The notes: a model not told the origin generated them from the sequence alone. Shown: positions 24,241 to 32,840, counted from the first letter of the stretch. The stretch is DNA of 38,780 nucleotides from JASJCL01 sp050291585 (GCA_050291585.1 JBNKKA010000017.1:1-38780); one strand, 5' to 3'. Translations and numbers: made by a program.

Positions 24241-25491
24241 TCAGTTCAATCGGCGGAAGACGACGCAGGTATTGCAGCCGCCGAAGCCGAAGGCGTTTTT
24301 AAGGAGGTGGGTCTGATCCAGTCTCATCGCTTGGGTCGTCACCGAGTCAAGTCTGAGGCTGGGATCCACTTCATAGTTTAAAGTGGGCGGCAGGCAGCCC
24401 TGTTTCATCCCCTCCAAGGCAAGGATGATCTCGATGGCGCTGGAGGCTCCCATGGCATGGCCGAAGAGGGACTTGTTGGCCGTCAAGGGGGGGATACGGC
24501 CCTTAAAGATCGTGTTGAGGGCGTCGGCCTCCACCTTATCGCCCACACGCGTGGCCGTTGCGTGTGCATTGATGGCGTTAATTTCAGCAGGCTTTAGGCC
24601 TGCTCGGGCGATGCTCTCAGCGATGCAGCGCTCCACGGTGGTTAGATTGGGCGCCACGAAGTGGTGGGCGTCCGAGGTCATGGACCAGCCGGCCAGGGCG
24701 GTGCCATAGGGCAGGCCGTGGGCCTCGGCGAATGACCGCTTCGCCAGGAGGATACACCCGGCCCCTTCGGAGACAACGAAGCCGCGGCGATGCAAGGACA
24801 GGGGCCGACTGGCGGCTTCTGGCGGTCCCTGGACTTCGTCCGCTTTGGGCTGATAGGCCCCGTTCATGGTGGCGAAACCGGCCACGATGGGCTCCACCAG
24901 AGGAAAATCCACCGCCCCGCAGATGGCTAGATCGGCCTGATCCTGGGCCAGCAGGAGGGCGCCCATCACCAGGGAGGTGGCGCCCGTGGCACAGGCCGTG
25001 ATGGTGGCGGAGATGGGGCCCGTGGCGCGGGTCATGATGGAGACCATGCCCCCAACCATGTTGATGCATGAGTTGGGATTGGTCACCGGCGGGGGCAGAC
25101 GCTGCTCGTCGCGCATGAGCCGGTCGGCGTTTAAGACCGCATCTAAGCCACCGACGGCAGAACTATAGGTGATGGCGGTCCGTGGGGCGATCTCGGGCGT
25201 GATCTCGAGGCCGCTTTTTTCCAGGGCGCGTTGGACGGTCAAGAGGGCGTACTTGAAGATGGGCGAAGGCCAGCGCGCGCGCTCACGGGGCGTTAAAAAA
25301 GGGTAGGGCAGGTCGTCGATGTCCGGGGCCTGTCCGGCAATGCGGACGGGGAAATCCTCTGTGAACCCAAAGCGGGTCAGCTCGGAAACCCCACTTTTGC
25401 CCGCCAAGGCGTTCTGCCACTGAGTATCCAGATCGACCCCCAGGGGAGAGACGGCATCGTAGCCGATGATGACGGGCGCGTCAGGTTTCAT
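24241..25491 (-). CDS. Beta-ketoacyl-ACP synthase (FabF-like) 2
   Basis: A 416-residue ketosynthase with a complete triad: T-A-C-A-T-G (Cys 167), N-A-H-A-T-A-T-R-V-G-D and N-K-S-L-F-G-H-A-M-G-A. It ends N-A-F-G-F-G-G-C-N-T. Together with its neighbour it forms a pair of full KS enzymes rather than a KS plus inactive partner, so the two may act at different chain lengths or form a heterodimer (inference). It lies 10 bases upstream of nothing but follows the tandem radical SAM genes in one transcript. Confidence 0.92.
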   Translation of the reverse strand: MKPDAPVIIGYDAVSPLGVDLDTQWQNALAGKSGVSELTRFGFTEDFPVRIAGQAPDIDDLPYPFLTPRERARWPSPIFKYALLTVQRALEKSGLEITPEIAPRTAITYSSAVGGLDAVLNADRLMRDEQRLPPPVTNPNSCINMVGGMVSIMTRATGPISATITACATGATSLVMGALLLAQDQADLAICGAVDFPLVEPIVAGFATMNGAYQPKADEVQGPPEAASRPLSLHRRGFVVSEGAGCILLAKRSFAEAHGLPYGTALAGWSMTSDAHHFVAPNLTTVERCIAESIARAGLKPAEINAINAHATATRVGDKVEADALNTIFKGRIPPLTANKSLFGHAMGASSAIEIILALEGMKQGCLPPTLNYEVDPSLRLDSVTTQAMRLDQTHLLKNAFGFGGCNTCVVFRRLN

Positions 25492-25501
25492 GGCTTTGTA
25501 T

Positions 25502-26500
25502 TCACCACGGAATAAACTGGTAGAGTTTGGCGAACATCTCGTAGACCTCGATCCAGTTTTGGAGATCCTTGGTCGTGTTCATATGGGCCCTTTTATTGAC
25601 CATCACCCAGCTCATGTGGGCCGCGCCATCCTTGCAGGTACGGCAGTCGCGGGTCTCCGAGGTGCAGCAGCGGTGAGTGGTTTCAAGATCCGAAGCCCAG
25701 CGCACGAAGTTGGTCAGCCGGCGGGGCCGGGGGTCGCGATTGTCCTTGGTGTAGGTCACCGAGGGGCACTCCTGCCAGCCGAAGGCGCGGCCCTGCATCA
25801 TGCCAGTGGTGATCACCTCGTGGTAGTATTTTGAGGAGATCATGGTTTTGGGGTAGGCGTCCAGCATGGCGTCCATCTCGGCGCGGATGTCGACCAACTC
25901 CTCGGGTGTCCATGAAAACCCGTCCACCGCTTCATCGTTGGAAAGGAGCTGCAGATGCACCTTGAGGCCCGCATCCGCGATTTTCTGGATCACCCGCCCG
26001 GTCTTGCCGATCTGTTTGGGGGTGAGGGTGTAGAGATAGTAGGCGTTGGGGTCCCCCTCGTAGTGCATGCTGGAGATGGAGAAGGCGTCCTTGCCGCGCA
26101 GGGTCTTCTCGTCTTTTTCGTCTCCCCAGAGGCTAATGCCCACCATGAGGTCGGGAAAGCGCTCACGGGGCAGCTTGATCAGTCCGTTGGTGGCACAGAA
26201 GGTGGACACACGTTGGTAAAAGGCCTCCACACGATCCAGGCAGAGGGTGGGTTCGCCGCCGATGAGGATGGCCAGATTGACCCCCCGCTCGATCTCCTTA
26301 TCGACAAAGGTCTCCCACTTGCTCAGGTCCATTTCCTCTGGGGCGGCCTTGTCTTCGTCCGAGGAGAAGAAGAAGCAGCCCTTGCAGCATAGGTTGCAAC
26401 GATTGGTCACATCGTAGATAGAGCTGCGGATGTTGAGCCTTGAGATTTTTTTATAGCGCGCGTACCACGCATCATCGAGCAGATTGCTGACCAGTTTCAT
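25502..26500 (-). CDS. Radical SAM protein B of a tandem pair
   Basis: A 332-residue radical SAM enzyme. The cluster motif C-N-L-C-C-K-G-C has Cys 35, 39 and 42 (spacing CX3CX2C), with G-G-E-P-T at ~81–85 as the SAM site. The C-terminal part has C-P (in W-Q-E-C-P-S), then R-C-C and D-C-R-T-C, probably ligands of an extra iron-sulfur cluster. It is clearly paralogous to the upstream neighbour: same N-terminal start (Y-D-V-T-N-R-C-N) and same CC...CxxC tail. Its ATG overlaps the neighbour's stop (ATGA), so both are made together. Substrate unknown; the position between ACP and ketosynthases points to lipid modification. Confidence 0.85.
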   Translation of the reverse strand: MKLVSNLLDDAWYARYKKISRLNIRSSIYDVTNRCNLCCKGCFFFSSDEDKAAPEEMDLSKWETFVDKEIERGVNLAILIGGEPTLCLDRVEAFYQRVSTFCATNGLIKLPRERFPDLMVGISLWGDEKDEKTLRGKDAFSISSMHYEGDPNAYYLYTLTPKQIGKTGRVIQKIADAGLKVHLQLLSNDEAVDGFSWTPEELVDIRAEMDAMLDAYPKTMISSKYYHEVITTGMMQGRAFGWQECPSVTYTKDNRDPRPRRLTNFVRWASDLETTHRCCTSETRDCRTCKDGAAHMSWVMVNKRAHMNTTKDLQNWIEVYEMFAKLYQFIPW

Positions 26501-27606
26501 GATGTGCTCCTTGATACCGCTTCTGTTTCTGCGTGGGCGTGCGCTTCCGGGGGGCTGACGAAGTGATCGCGGAGGTTGGGGCTTTTAACGTAGTCGGTGA
26601 CCCACACCGCCAGATAGGTGTCCACGTAGTCCAGCCAGGATTGAAAGGTATCCGGGTCCACGGCGTGGCGGAAGAGTTTGGAGGTGACGATGGCGCTGCC
26701 GGCGGCATAGTGGCGGCAGTCGTGGCAGTCCGTATCGGGGACGCAGCAGGCAGCCGCGCGGTCCCAGGTGAGGTCGGTGCGGTACTGGCGGAAGGAACGC
26801 CCCAGCCCCAGATCTTCCGAGGGGTTGCAGCGCGGATAAGGGCATTTATAAAGGTCGTTCAGCCCCAGCGAATGGGTATGCGCCACGGCATTATAGGGCG
26901 AGTAGAGCACCTGCTCGGGATAGGCCCTGATGAGGTCAAGCATGGTCTGGCGAACTTGTACCAACGATTTTTGGGTGTGGCGCAGATCGCCGGTATAACC
27001 CACCGGGGCGGAGAACATATTGAAGGTCAGGCGGCAGCCTTCCGCCGCCAGCCGTTCGGCCACTTCCCGGGCCTCGTCGATGTTGTGGCGGGTGAAGGTG
27101 TAGACGAAGACCGCCCGTGGATCGCCGCGGTAGTTATCAATCTGGCGGGCGAGGAGGTCTTTTGCCTTGCGCACCGCCAGGCTGGTGGCGTCGTTGCCCC
27201 AGACCGACACATGGATCTTATAGCCCACCGAGGTGGGCATGCGTTTCACACCGTTGGTGGCGATGGCCCCCAGGGGGATGATTTCAAAGCAAGCCTGGCA
27301 GAGCTCCGGCACCAGGGAGGGTTCTGCCCCGGCCAGGACCACGAAGGTGATCCCGCGCGCCTTCTCGGCCCGCATTAAATGTCGCCAGGCCTCGGGGTCG
27401 CGGTTCTCTGCGGTGAACTGCTTCTCCCCTTCGAAGTAGTAACAGCCTTCGCAGCGGATGTTGCAGCGATTGGTCATGTCGTAGGTGGACTCACGCAGAA
27501 AGAAGTATTTGCGCACCTTCTGCCAGCGCGCATTGACGACCGGATCGGCGGTCAGCTCAGCGAACTTCCACTCTTTTTTGGGTTCGGACGATCGGGTGTC
27601 TAACAT
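26497..27606 (-). CDS. Radical SAM protein A of a tandem pair
   Basis: A 369-residue radical SAM enzyme. Motif C-N-I-R-C-E-G-C gives Cys 48, 52 and 55; the G-G-E-P site of its paralogue is G-A-E-P here. The C-terminal region has K-C-P-Y-P-R-C, then A-C-C and D-C-H-D-C, a likely auxiliary cluster. Similar length and order of motifs to the downstream gene show an old duplication, but the sequences have diverged widely. It starts at ATG 27606 after a 99-base gap with structured sequence behind the ACP gene. Possibly the two work as one heterodimer or in consecutive steps (inference). Confidence 0.85.
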   Translation of the reverse strand: MLDTRSSEPKKEWKFAELTADPVVNARWQKVRKYFFLRESTYDMTNRCNIRCEGCYYFEGEKQFTAENRDPEAWRHLMRAEKARGITFVVLAGAEPSLVPELCQACFEIIPLGAIATNGVKRMPTSVGYKIHVSVWGNDATSLAVRKAKDLLARQIDNYRGDPRAVFVYTFTRHNIDEAREVAERLAAEGCRLTFNMFSAPVGYTGDLRHTQKSLVQVRQTMLDLIRAYPEQVLYSPYNAVAHTHSLGLNDLYKCPYPRCNPSEDLGLGRSFRQYRTDLTWDRAAACCVPDTDCHDCRHYAAGSAIVTSKLFRHAVDPDTFQSWLDYVDTYLAVWVTDYVKSPNLRDHFVSPPEAHAHAETEAVSRSTS

Positions 27607-27639
27607 GGCTTAAGTAATAGTTTCTTTCTTAGTACCAGC

Positions 27640-27657
27640 AAATTACGAATGTAATTT
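27640..27657. promoter_or_regulatory. AT-rich palindrome before the radical SAM pair
   Basis: AAATTAC-GAAT-GTAATTT: perfect seven-base arms with a four-base spacer, 34 bases upstream of ATG 27606. Possible operator or promoter element. Confidence 0.35.
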
Positions 27658-27667
27658 ACATTTCCAT

Positions 27668-27696
27668 GCTGCGTCCGCAATAGTTTGCGGCAGCAG
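27668..27696 (-). repeat. Hairpin between ACP and radical SAM genes
   Basis: GCTGC and CCGCAA (27668–27680) pair with TTGCGG and GCAGC (27685–27696), with small bulges. No U run follows on the minus strand, so it is more likely an mRNA processing or partial-stop structure that lets the ACP be made in excess. Confidence 0.4.
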
Positions 27697-27705
27697 CTTG
27701 GGGCA

Positions 27706-27966
27706 TCAGGCCGCCAGTTTGGTGTGGATATACTCGGCGATGAGGCGCACGTTGGTCAGTTTGGGGTAATCGTCTTCGTCGATGCGCACGCTGTATTCAT
27801 CGCGCAGGACCAGGGCGACGGTGGCCAGATCCATGCTGTCGATGCCGACTTCGTCCACCAGGTCCATCTCGGGGTCGAAGCTTTGGGGGGTCACGTCTTC
27901 CAATTTCAGCTCATTGATCATGATTTCGGCAACATGCACGATGATCTTGTCTAAATCCTTGGCCAT
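27706..27966 (-). CDS. Acyl carrier protein 2
   Basis: An 86-residue acidic ACP. The phosphopantetheine serine is Ser 44 in G-I-D-S-M-D-L, followed by the usual recognition helix (A-T-V-A-L-V-L-R-D-E-Y). ATG 27966 has GGAG ahead; a longer in-frame start at 28011 would add a non-ACP tail. It carries chain intermediates for the ketosynthases and dehydratases around it. A possible extra promoter lies just upstream, which would fit the need for much ACP. Confidence 0.9.
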   Translation of the reverse strand: MAKDLDKIIVHVAEIMINELKLEDVTPQSFDPEMDLVDEVGIDSMDLATVALVLRDEYSVRIDEDDYPKLTNVRLIAEYIHTKLAA

Positions 27967-28009
27967 AGTCTCCGCTAATCCTCTCTGTTCCACGGTCCAG
28001 TAAACAATC

Positions 28010-28037
28010 AAGATAATGACTAAATTTACTATATCAA
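28010..28037 (-). promoter_or_regulatory. Possible internal promoter before ACP 2
   Basis: On the minus strand TTGATA (28037–28032) and TATCTT (28015–28010) with 16-base spacing, in an AT-rich 90-base gap between the FabZ-like and ACP genes. Confidence 0.35.
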
Positions 28038-28056
28038 CTTCATCCGGGCGGTCCTT

Positions 28057-28419
28057 TCAGGCCGCGACGGCGGTGATGGTGCGAGTGGACACATTGCCCA
28101 CGCAGGCGATCCCTTCGGGGGTGCCTATCTGAAAGGCGAAGGTATCGGGTTTGTTCGCGCTGCGGGTGACTTTTACCGTCACCGGGGTTCCCGGAGCGAT
28201 CTTGAGCTTAAAACGCACCCGCGTGAACTGGGAGGCCCTGTGCTTCGGCTCCCAGGCTTGGCCGATGACGCTCTCCACCATGGCCAGCTGGGCAATTCCC
28301 GGTAGCAGGGGCATGCCGGGAAAGTGGCCGTCGAACCATAGGGAATCGGCCGGCACCTTCAACTGGGCCTCGGCGGTTCCGTCTCCCAGGGTCGTGATAT
28401 CCGTAATCGTGTGCCACAT
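28057..28419 (-). CDS. FabZ/ApeI-like 3-hydroxyacyl-ACP dehydratase
   Basis: A 120-residue single hot-dog. The signature D-G-H-F-P-G-M-P-L-L-P-G-I-A-Q (about 30–44) holds the catalytic His. The helix after it reads A-Q-L-A-M-V-E, so the second catalytic acid sits in a different place from textbook FabZ (Q-x-x-A-Q pattern). This small type matches the ApeI-like dehydratases of aryl polyene loci. It starts three bases after the B12-radical SAM gene ends. It would make the trans double bonds of the chain. Confidence 0.85.
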   Translation of the reverse strand: MWHTITDITTLGDGTAEAQLKVPADSLWFDGHFPGMPLLPGIAQLAMVESVIGQAWEPKHRASQFTRVRFKLKIAPGTPVTVKVTRSANKPDTFAFQIGTPEGIACVGNVSTRTITAVAA

Positions 28420-28422
28420 CCT

Positions 28423-29784
28423 TTAGGCGCCTCCACCGCGGATCAGGTACTCCCACAGGGGGCCCGTGAAGCCGCGCGCGTACATTTTTTCCACCAGAGC
28501 CGTCGTCTCGGGGTCACCGCCGCCGATCACCCAATTGAAGCGTCCGCGGGCCGCCCTTTGGGCCGCCGCTTGTATCGCCTCGCTGCTCATGGCCGGGGAT
28601 TGGTAGAAGACGGGTTGGAGAAGGTCCTCTGATGGTGAGATGATGCCCTCCGCAAGCGCCCTGTCATACAAAGCGGTATGGGGATAAATCCGCATACCGC
28701 AAAAGAGAAATAGAACAGTTTTTTTGAGTTTGTCAATATTGGACAAGGTTTCCGCCAGGGTCGCGGGGTCCTCGCCGGGCCCTCCAAGGAGAAAATAATG
28801 GGCTATGTGCAGACCCGCGTCCAGCGCGGCCTCATGGGCGTCAAAAACATCCATGTGGGAAAAGGGTTTGCCATAGCTTTGCAGCACCGTGTCGCAGAGG
28901 GCCTCGGTGCCGAACTCCACGTGGGTCAGGCCGGCGGCTGCCATGGTTTTGAAATAGCCCTCCGGGGGGCGCGTGGGGGCAAAGAAGCCGCCCCAGGGGA
29001 TCTTGAGCCCGGCCGTGATAAAAGCTTCGGCCACCGCCAGGCTGTGGTCCGGGTGAGCGTTGAAGGCTGAATCGGTGAGAAATAGGTATTTGGCCCCGGC
29101 GGCCTCGAGTTCCAGGGCTGTTGCCGCCACCGCCTCCGGCGGCATGAGCCGCATCTTGCGGCCCTCGATGTGGGGGTAGGTGCAGTAGATGCAACGGAAG
29201 GGGCAGCCACGTTTGCTCTGGAGGTTGAGCATGGCGCCATATTTCAAATAGAAGGCCGTGTGGGGTCGGTCCGGTTGGAAATCCCGTTGAAGGGGTGCCC
29301 GCCAGGGCAGTGGCTTGGGTGACGCTGTGCCATCCATGACCACGCCTTCGATTTTACGCGGGTCCCGGCCACCTCCGAGGGCGTCAATGAGGAGGCTCAG
29401 GCGCTCACCCTCTCCCACGATGCCGTAGTCGGCGCCTACCGCCTTTAGAATGCGGCGGGGGAAAATGGTGAAGCCGCTGCCCCCCAGAACGATGGGCGCC
29501 TTGCTGCGGGAGCGGATGGTGTTCACAAGGTCGCGGTAGCCGGCCAGGTAGCTCTGGATATCGACGATGTCGGTGTTGTCGATGTTGCGCAGGGAGATGC
29601 CGATGAGGTCGGGCCCAAAGCGCTTCAGGGCCTGGTTGAGGGCTGCCTCCCACGCCGTCGCATTCAGATCCAGGATCTCCACTGCGTGTCTCTTGTCCAG
29701 CGCGCCGGCCACATAGTCCAGACCGATGGGATAGACCGGATAAGGGGCTTTGAGGGTGTTGGCCGAGATGAGCAGGACCTTCAT
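28423..29784 (-). CDS. B12-binding-type radical SAM protein (lipid type) 1
   Basis: A 453-residue enzyme. Residues 1–150 form a cobalamin-binding-like Rossmann fold (V-L-L-I-S-A-N..., P-I-V-L-G-G-S-G-F-T, D-Y-G-I-V-G-E-G-E) without the D-x-H-x-x-G base-off motif. The radical SAM core has C-P-F-R-C-I-Y-C (Cys 194, 198, 201). Related proteins sit in candidate ladderane-lipid loci of anammox bacteria and in similar clusters of Deltaproteobacteria (recalled from published comparative work, not checked here). Its ATG overlaps the ketosynthase stop (ATGA). B12-radical SAM enzymes methylate, rearrange or cyclise unactivated carbons, so a role on the acyl chain is likely. Confidence 0.87.
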   Translation of the reverse strand: MKVLLISANTLKAPYPVYPIGLDYVAGALDKRHAVEILDLNATAWEAALNQALKRFGPDLIGISLRNIDNTDIVDIQSYLAGYRDLVNTIRSRSKAPIVLGGSGFTIFPRRILKAVGADYGIVGEGERLSLLIDALGGGRDPRKIEGVVMDGTASPKPLPWRAPLQRDFQPDRPHTAFYLKYGAMLNLQSKRGCPFRCIYCTYPHIEGRKMRLMPPEAVAATALELEAAGAKYLFLTDSAFNAHPDHSLAVAEAFITAGLKIPWGGFFAPTRPPEGYFKTMAAAGLTHVEFGTEALCDTVLQSYGKPFSHMDVFDAHEAALDAGLHIAHYFLLGGPGEDPATLAETLSNIDKLKKTVLFLFCGMRIYPHTALYDRALAEGIISPSEDLLQPVFYQSPAMSSEAIQAAAQRAARGRFNWVIGGGDPETTALVEKMYARGFTGPLWEYLIRGGGA

Positions 29785-31970
29785 GGTGCCCCCGTGTATG
29801 GGACGGATCCATTAGATGGGACCACTTCCAGAGCGCTGACCACAGTGCCTAGATTTAGGATGAGGATGCCTTTGTCGGGCGAGCAGGCGATGGCCTTGGC
29901 GTCGATGTTGCGGGGATCTTTCAGGGCCGCCGCCCACACGGTTGCCAGGGCCGAGGCCGTGGCGAAGTCGCCCGTTTGACTGCGGTAGTCGATGACGGGG
30001 CCGACAAATCCGGTGGCGGTCCGCCAGGCGGCCAATTGGGTCTTTGCCAGGGACCGGCAGGCGGCCGGCAGGCCGGCCAGGACGAGGCCATAGCGCTGGG
30101 AAACGTCTGAAAGCGGTACTAGACATTCCAAACGCGCAAGGAGCTCTGGGGCGTTTTTATTGTCACCGGATGTCGATGCGGCATGATTCAACCCCAGCAG
30201 ACGCAGGGTGGGCATATCCTGGCTGGGCTGCGGGTCGAGGCGCAGGGCCCCGCCGCCATCGGCAAACGGCGCCCCGGCGGTCACATCGGGATCCAGTTTT
30301 GGGCTAAGGTGGGGATGGGCCTCGTCGGCCCCCAGGAGCAGGATTTGGCCGTTTTCCCTCTGCAATAGCTGGGCACTGAAGAGGGCCTGCTCAAAAGCGG
30401 CGTAGGGACAGGTGGTGGTGAGGTTCTCCCCCTCTGCGCCCGTCCACAGGGCCAGCTGGCCGGCGGCGGCGTTGTGCACCGAGCCGATGAAGTCCATGGG
30501 GCTGGGAAAGCGCTCCTCGGTCTCGAAGAGGCGCGCCAGAAAATCGTGGGTTTCGGACAGGGCGCCCCAGCCGGTGCCAAAGTAGATCGCCTCCGGCGGT
30601 GTATCTTCGGGCCCACATCCGCAGGCTGCCGTGAGGGCCAGGGCCATGCGGGGCAGGCGCTTGAGGCGCCGGATGAGGCCCGGGTCCAGGCCGGTGTCTA
30701 TCTCCGCCGGGTCGGCGCATCCGCCGACCCTCTCTCCCGCCAGGAGGGCCGCCAGGGTGGTTTGGGTGCGCCCCTTGCCGCTGATGGCCCCATAGCCTCG
30801 GATGGAGAAGGGGCGTGTCTCTGGCAAAGGATCGTGCGGGGCGGTTTGCGGACGGCCGATCACCAGGGCGGCGTTATTACCCCCGAAGCCGAAGGAGTTG
30901 GAGAGCACCCGGGCAATGGGGCGCGACCTGGGCGTGCCATCCAACTGGATACCCAGCTCCGGATCTGGATCGCTGCAGCCGGTGTTGGGGGGCAACTGCT
31001 GGTGGATGACCGTCTGGGCGGCGATGATGGCTTCTATGGCCCCGGCGGCCGCCAGGGGGTGGCCGACGGCGCCTTTGATGCTTGAGAGGGGGGGCAGGTC
31101 GTCATCAGGCGCGAGGCTATTCAGGGCCCGTGCCTCGGCCAGATCATTGTCTGGCGTGCCCGTGCCGTGGAGATTGACGTAGTCGATCTGCTGGAAACTC
31201 AAACCGGCGTCGTCCAGGGCCGCCTGCATGGCGGCAGCAGCCCCCCTGCCTTCGGGGTGAGGCTTGGTGGCGTGAAAGGCGTCGCAGGAGAGGCCCCCGC
31301 CGAGGAGGGCCACCGCGTCAGGACTGGGCACCTCATCGTCTAAAAGGAGCAGACCGGCCCCTTCGGCCACGCTCATGCCACGGCGGTCGGCGCACAGGGG
31401 GCGTGCGCCCCTGTCGTCAATGAGCTGGAGGGACTTGAAGCCATAGTAGGTCAGGCGACAGAGGCTGTCGGCCCCGCCGGCCAACACCCGTCGGCAAACG
31501 CCCCTGCGGATTAGTTGAACGGCCAGGTGGAGGGCCGCGGCGCCCGAGGAGCAGGCCGTGGAGATGGTCAGCAGCGGTCCCGTACAGCCCGTCTGTTCAA
31601 GCAGATCTTTGGCTACAGACCCCACGGCATGCCGTTCGTAGGCGGCCGGATCGGCGATCTTTTTTTTGAGCAGGTCTTCGGTATGGGCCATGCCACCGGT
31701 GGTGATGCCCAGGACGATGGCATCTGGCGGCCCGGAGGCCCCGGCCATGGCCTGGGCAGCCGCCTGGCGGGCCAGCCAATGGGTGCGCGGCAGGTTTTCG
31801 GAATCGGAAGGGGTCGCCAGGGGCACTTCACCCACAGGCAGGTGGGGGGCTACCAGCGGTTGGAAATGGGCGGGCGGGGCGACGGCGCTCTCATCCGCCG
31901 TCAGGGCCGCGTAAACTTCCTGGGGAGAGGCCCCCACGGCGCAGACCAACCCCATCCCGGCGATGCGCAC
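29781..31970 (-). CDS. Ketosynthase fused to a chain-length-factor-like domain
   Basis: A ~729-residue fusion. Residues 1–365 are a full KS with Cys 140 in T-A-C-S-S-G, N-L-H-G-T-G-T-P and K-G-A-V-G-H-P, ending N-S-F-G-F-G-G-N-N. Residues ~380–729 (R-P-F-S-I-R-G-Y-G-A-I-S-G-K on) resemble the shorter beta-ketoacyl synthase-like domain (PF13723 type) that acts as partner of the KS in aryl polyene clusters; it lacks the two histidines. In those clusters the two are separate genes. GTG 31970 is taken as start (12 bases after the ACP stop); TTG 31985 overlapping the ACP stop is possible. The open frame reaching to 32330 is only the mirror of the ACP gene. Confidence 0.82.
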   Translation of the reverse strand: MRIAGMGLVCAVGASPQEVYAALTADESAVAPPAHFQPLVAPHLPVGEVPLATPSDSENLPRTHWLARQAAAQAMAGASGPPDAIVLGITTGGMAHTEDLLKKKIADPAAYERHAVGSVAKDLLEQTGCTGPLLTISTACSSGAAALHLAVQLIRRGVCRRVLAGGADSLCRLTYYGFKSLQLIDDRGARPLCADRRGMSVAEGAGLLLLDDEVPSPDAVALLGGGLSCDAFHATKPHPEGRGAAAAMQAALDDAGLSFQQIDYVNLHGTGTPDNDLAEARALNSLAPDDDLPPLSSIKGAVGHPLAAAGAIEAIIAAQTVIHQQLPPNTGCSDPDPELGIQLDGTPRSRPIARVLSNSFGFGGNNAALVIGRPQTAPHDPLPETRPFSIRGYGAISGKGRTQTTLAALLAGERVGGCADPAEIDTGLDPGLIRRLKRLPRMALALTAACGCGPEDTPPEAIYFGTGWGALSETHDFLARLFETEERFPSPMDFIGSVHNAAAGQLALWTGAEGENLTTTCPYAAFEQALFSAQLLQRENGQILLLGADEAHPHLSPKLDPDVTAGAPFADGGGALRLDPQPSQDMPTLRLLGLNHAASTSGDNKNAPELLARLECLVPLSDVSQRYGLVLAGLPAACRSLAKTQLAAWRTATGFVGPVIDYRSQTGDFATASALATVWAAALKDPRNIDAKAIACSPDKGILILNLGTVVSALEVVPSNGSVPYTGAP

Positions 31971-31981
31971 CGGGGCTCTGC

Positions 31982-32248
31982 TCAATTGGGCAGCTCCCCG
32001 ATCTGGTTTTCGATATGCGCGGTAAGGCTTCGCAGAGAAGCGAACACCTTGGCGCCCAGCTCCTTGCTGTCGATGATCACCCCGTAGTCTTTTTCGATGA
32101 GCATCACCATCTCGAGGACGTCGATGCTGTCGATCCCCAAGCGTCCGCCGACCAGCTGCTCGTCGGGGTCGATCTCTTCCGGGTTGATGTCGGGCAGATT
32201 GAGGGCTGCGACAATTTTTTGGGGCAGTTCCTGCATGAGGTTTTGCAT
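31982..32248 (-). CDS. Acyl carrier protein 1
   Basis: An 88-residue ACP with Ser 41 in G-I-D-S-I-D-V for the phosphopantetheine arm and the usual acidic helix II (L-E-M-V-M-L-I-E-K-D-Y). It is the first gene of the long leftward operon and is followed at once by the KS/CLF fusion. Two ACPs of this kind are also typical of aryl polyene loci, where one carries the starter and the other the chain. Confidence 0.9.
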   Translation of the reverse strand: MQNLMQELPQKIVAALNLPDINPEEIDPDEQLVGGRLGIDSIDVLEMVMLIEKDYGVIIDSKELGAKVFASLRSLTAHIENQIGELPN

Positions 32249-32287
32249 GGCGGATCCAGGTCAATTTATGTATGTTAGGGTTATTCG

Positions 32288-32361
32288 GCGACCCTTTCTG
32301 GTCGCGGGACGACTTGCCATTCAAAGCCACCTATCCTATAGATAGCGGCCGTTGATTGCAA
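32288..32361 (-). promoter_or_regulatory. Putative main promoter and leader hairpin of the leftward operon
   Basis: On the minus strand TTGCAA (32361–32356), 17 bases, TAGGAT (32338–32333) form a plausible sigma-70 promoter. In the leader a perfect hairpin GCGACC/GGTCGC (32288–32305) follows. The rightward operon begins at 32400 from the same gap; no clear promoter was seen for it. Confidence 0.4.
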
Positions 32362-32399
32362 GCAGATCTTGAATAGCGAAAAGGACGAGGCACATCTCT

Positions 32400-32840
32400 A
32401 TGGCCCATGTGGATCTATCCATTGAAGCGCTCCTACCCCACCGGGGACGTATGTTACTCCTGGGAGAGATCCTCCAGGCTGACAAGGCATTGGCCATTTC
32501 CCGCCAGGTGGTCAGCGACAAGTGGCCCCTGTGTGACGGCGAGAGCGTCAATCCCATCCTTCTCATCGAGTTGGTGGCCCAGACGGCTGGGATCTGCAAC
32601 GGGCTGGACCGGGTGGCCACCCACGGTGCCGAGGCCGACCGCAAAGGCTGGCTGGTGGGCATCAAGAAGACGATTCTTGAGGTTGACCGTCTGCCTCTGG
32701 GGGCCGAGATCATCGTGAAGGCAAAGAACCACTTCGTCTTCGACAGCTTTCGCGAGATCGGTGGCACGGCCCATATGGGGGACCGCCAGATCGCCGAGGT
32801 GGTTTTGCAGGTGGTGCGCGCGGAGGACAACGATGGATAA
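32400..32840 (+). CDS. ApeP-like hot-dog dehydratase
   Basis: A 146-residue hot-dog protein. L-P-H-R-G-R-M-L-L-L-G-E-I and N-P-I-L-L-I-E-L-V-A-Q-T-A-G match the layout of the ApeP-like dehydratase partner in aryl polyene systems, which pairs with the FabZ/ApeI-like enzyme as a heterodimer. It is the first gene of the rightward operon and is followed after 18 bases by fabG. The name ApeP-like rests on pattern and context. Confidence 0.8.
   Translation: MAHVDLSIEALLPHRGRMLLLGEILQADKALAISRQVVSDKWPLCDGESVNPILLIELVAQTAGICNGLDRVATHGAEADRKGWLVGIKKTILEVDRLPLGAEIIVKAKNHFVFDSFREIGGTAHMGDRQIAEVVLQVVRAEDNDG

Noticed and set aside
31971..32330. N-terminal extension of the ketosynthase fusion
   Set aside because: This part is the out-of-frame reading of the ACP gene (Arg-rich, no motif); the KS fold begins at V-R-I-A-G-M-G.
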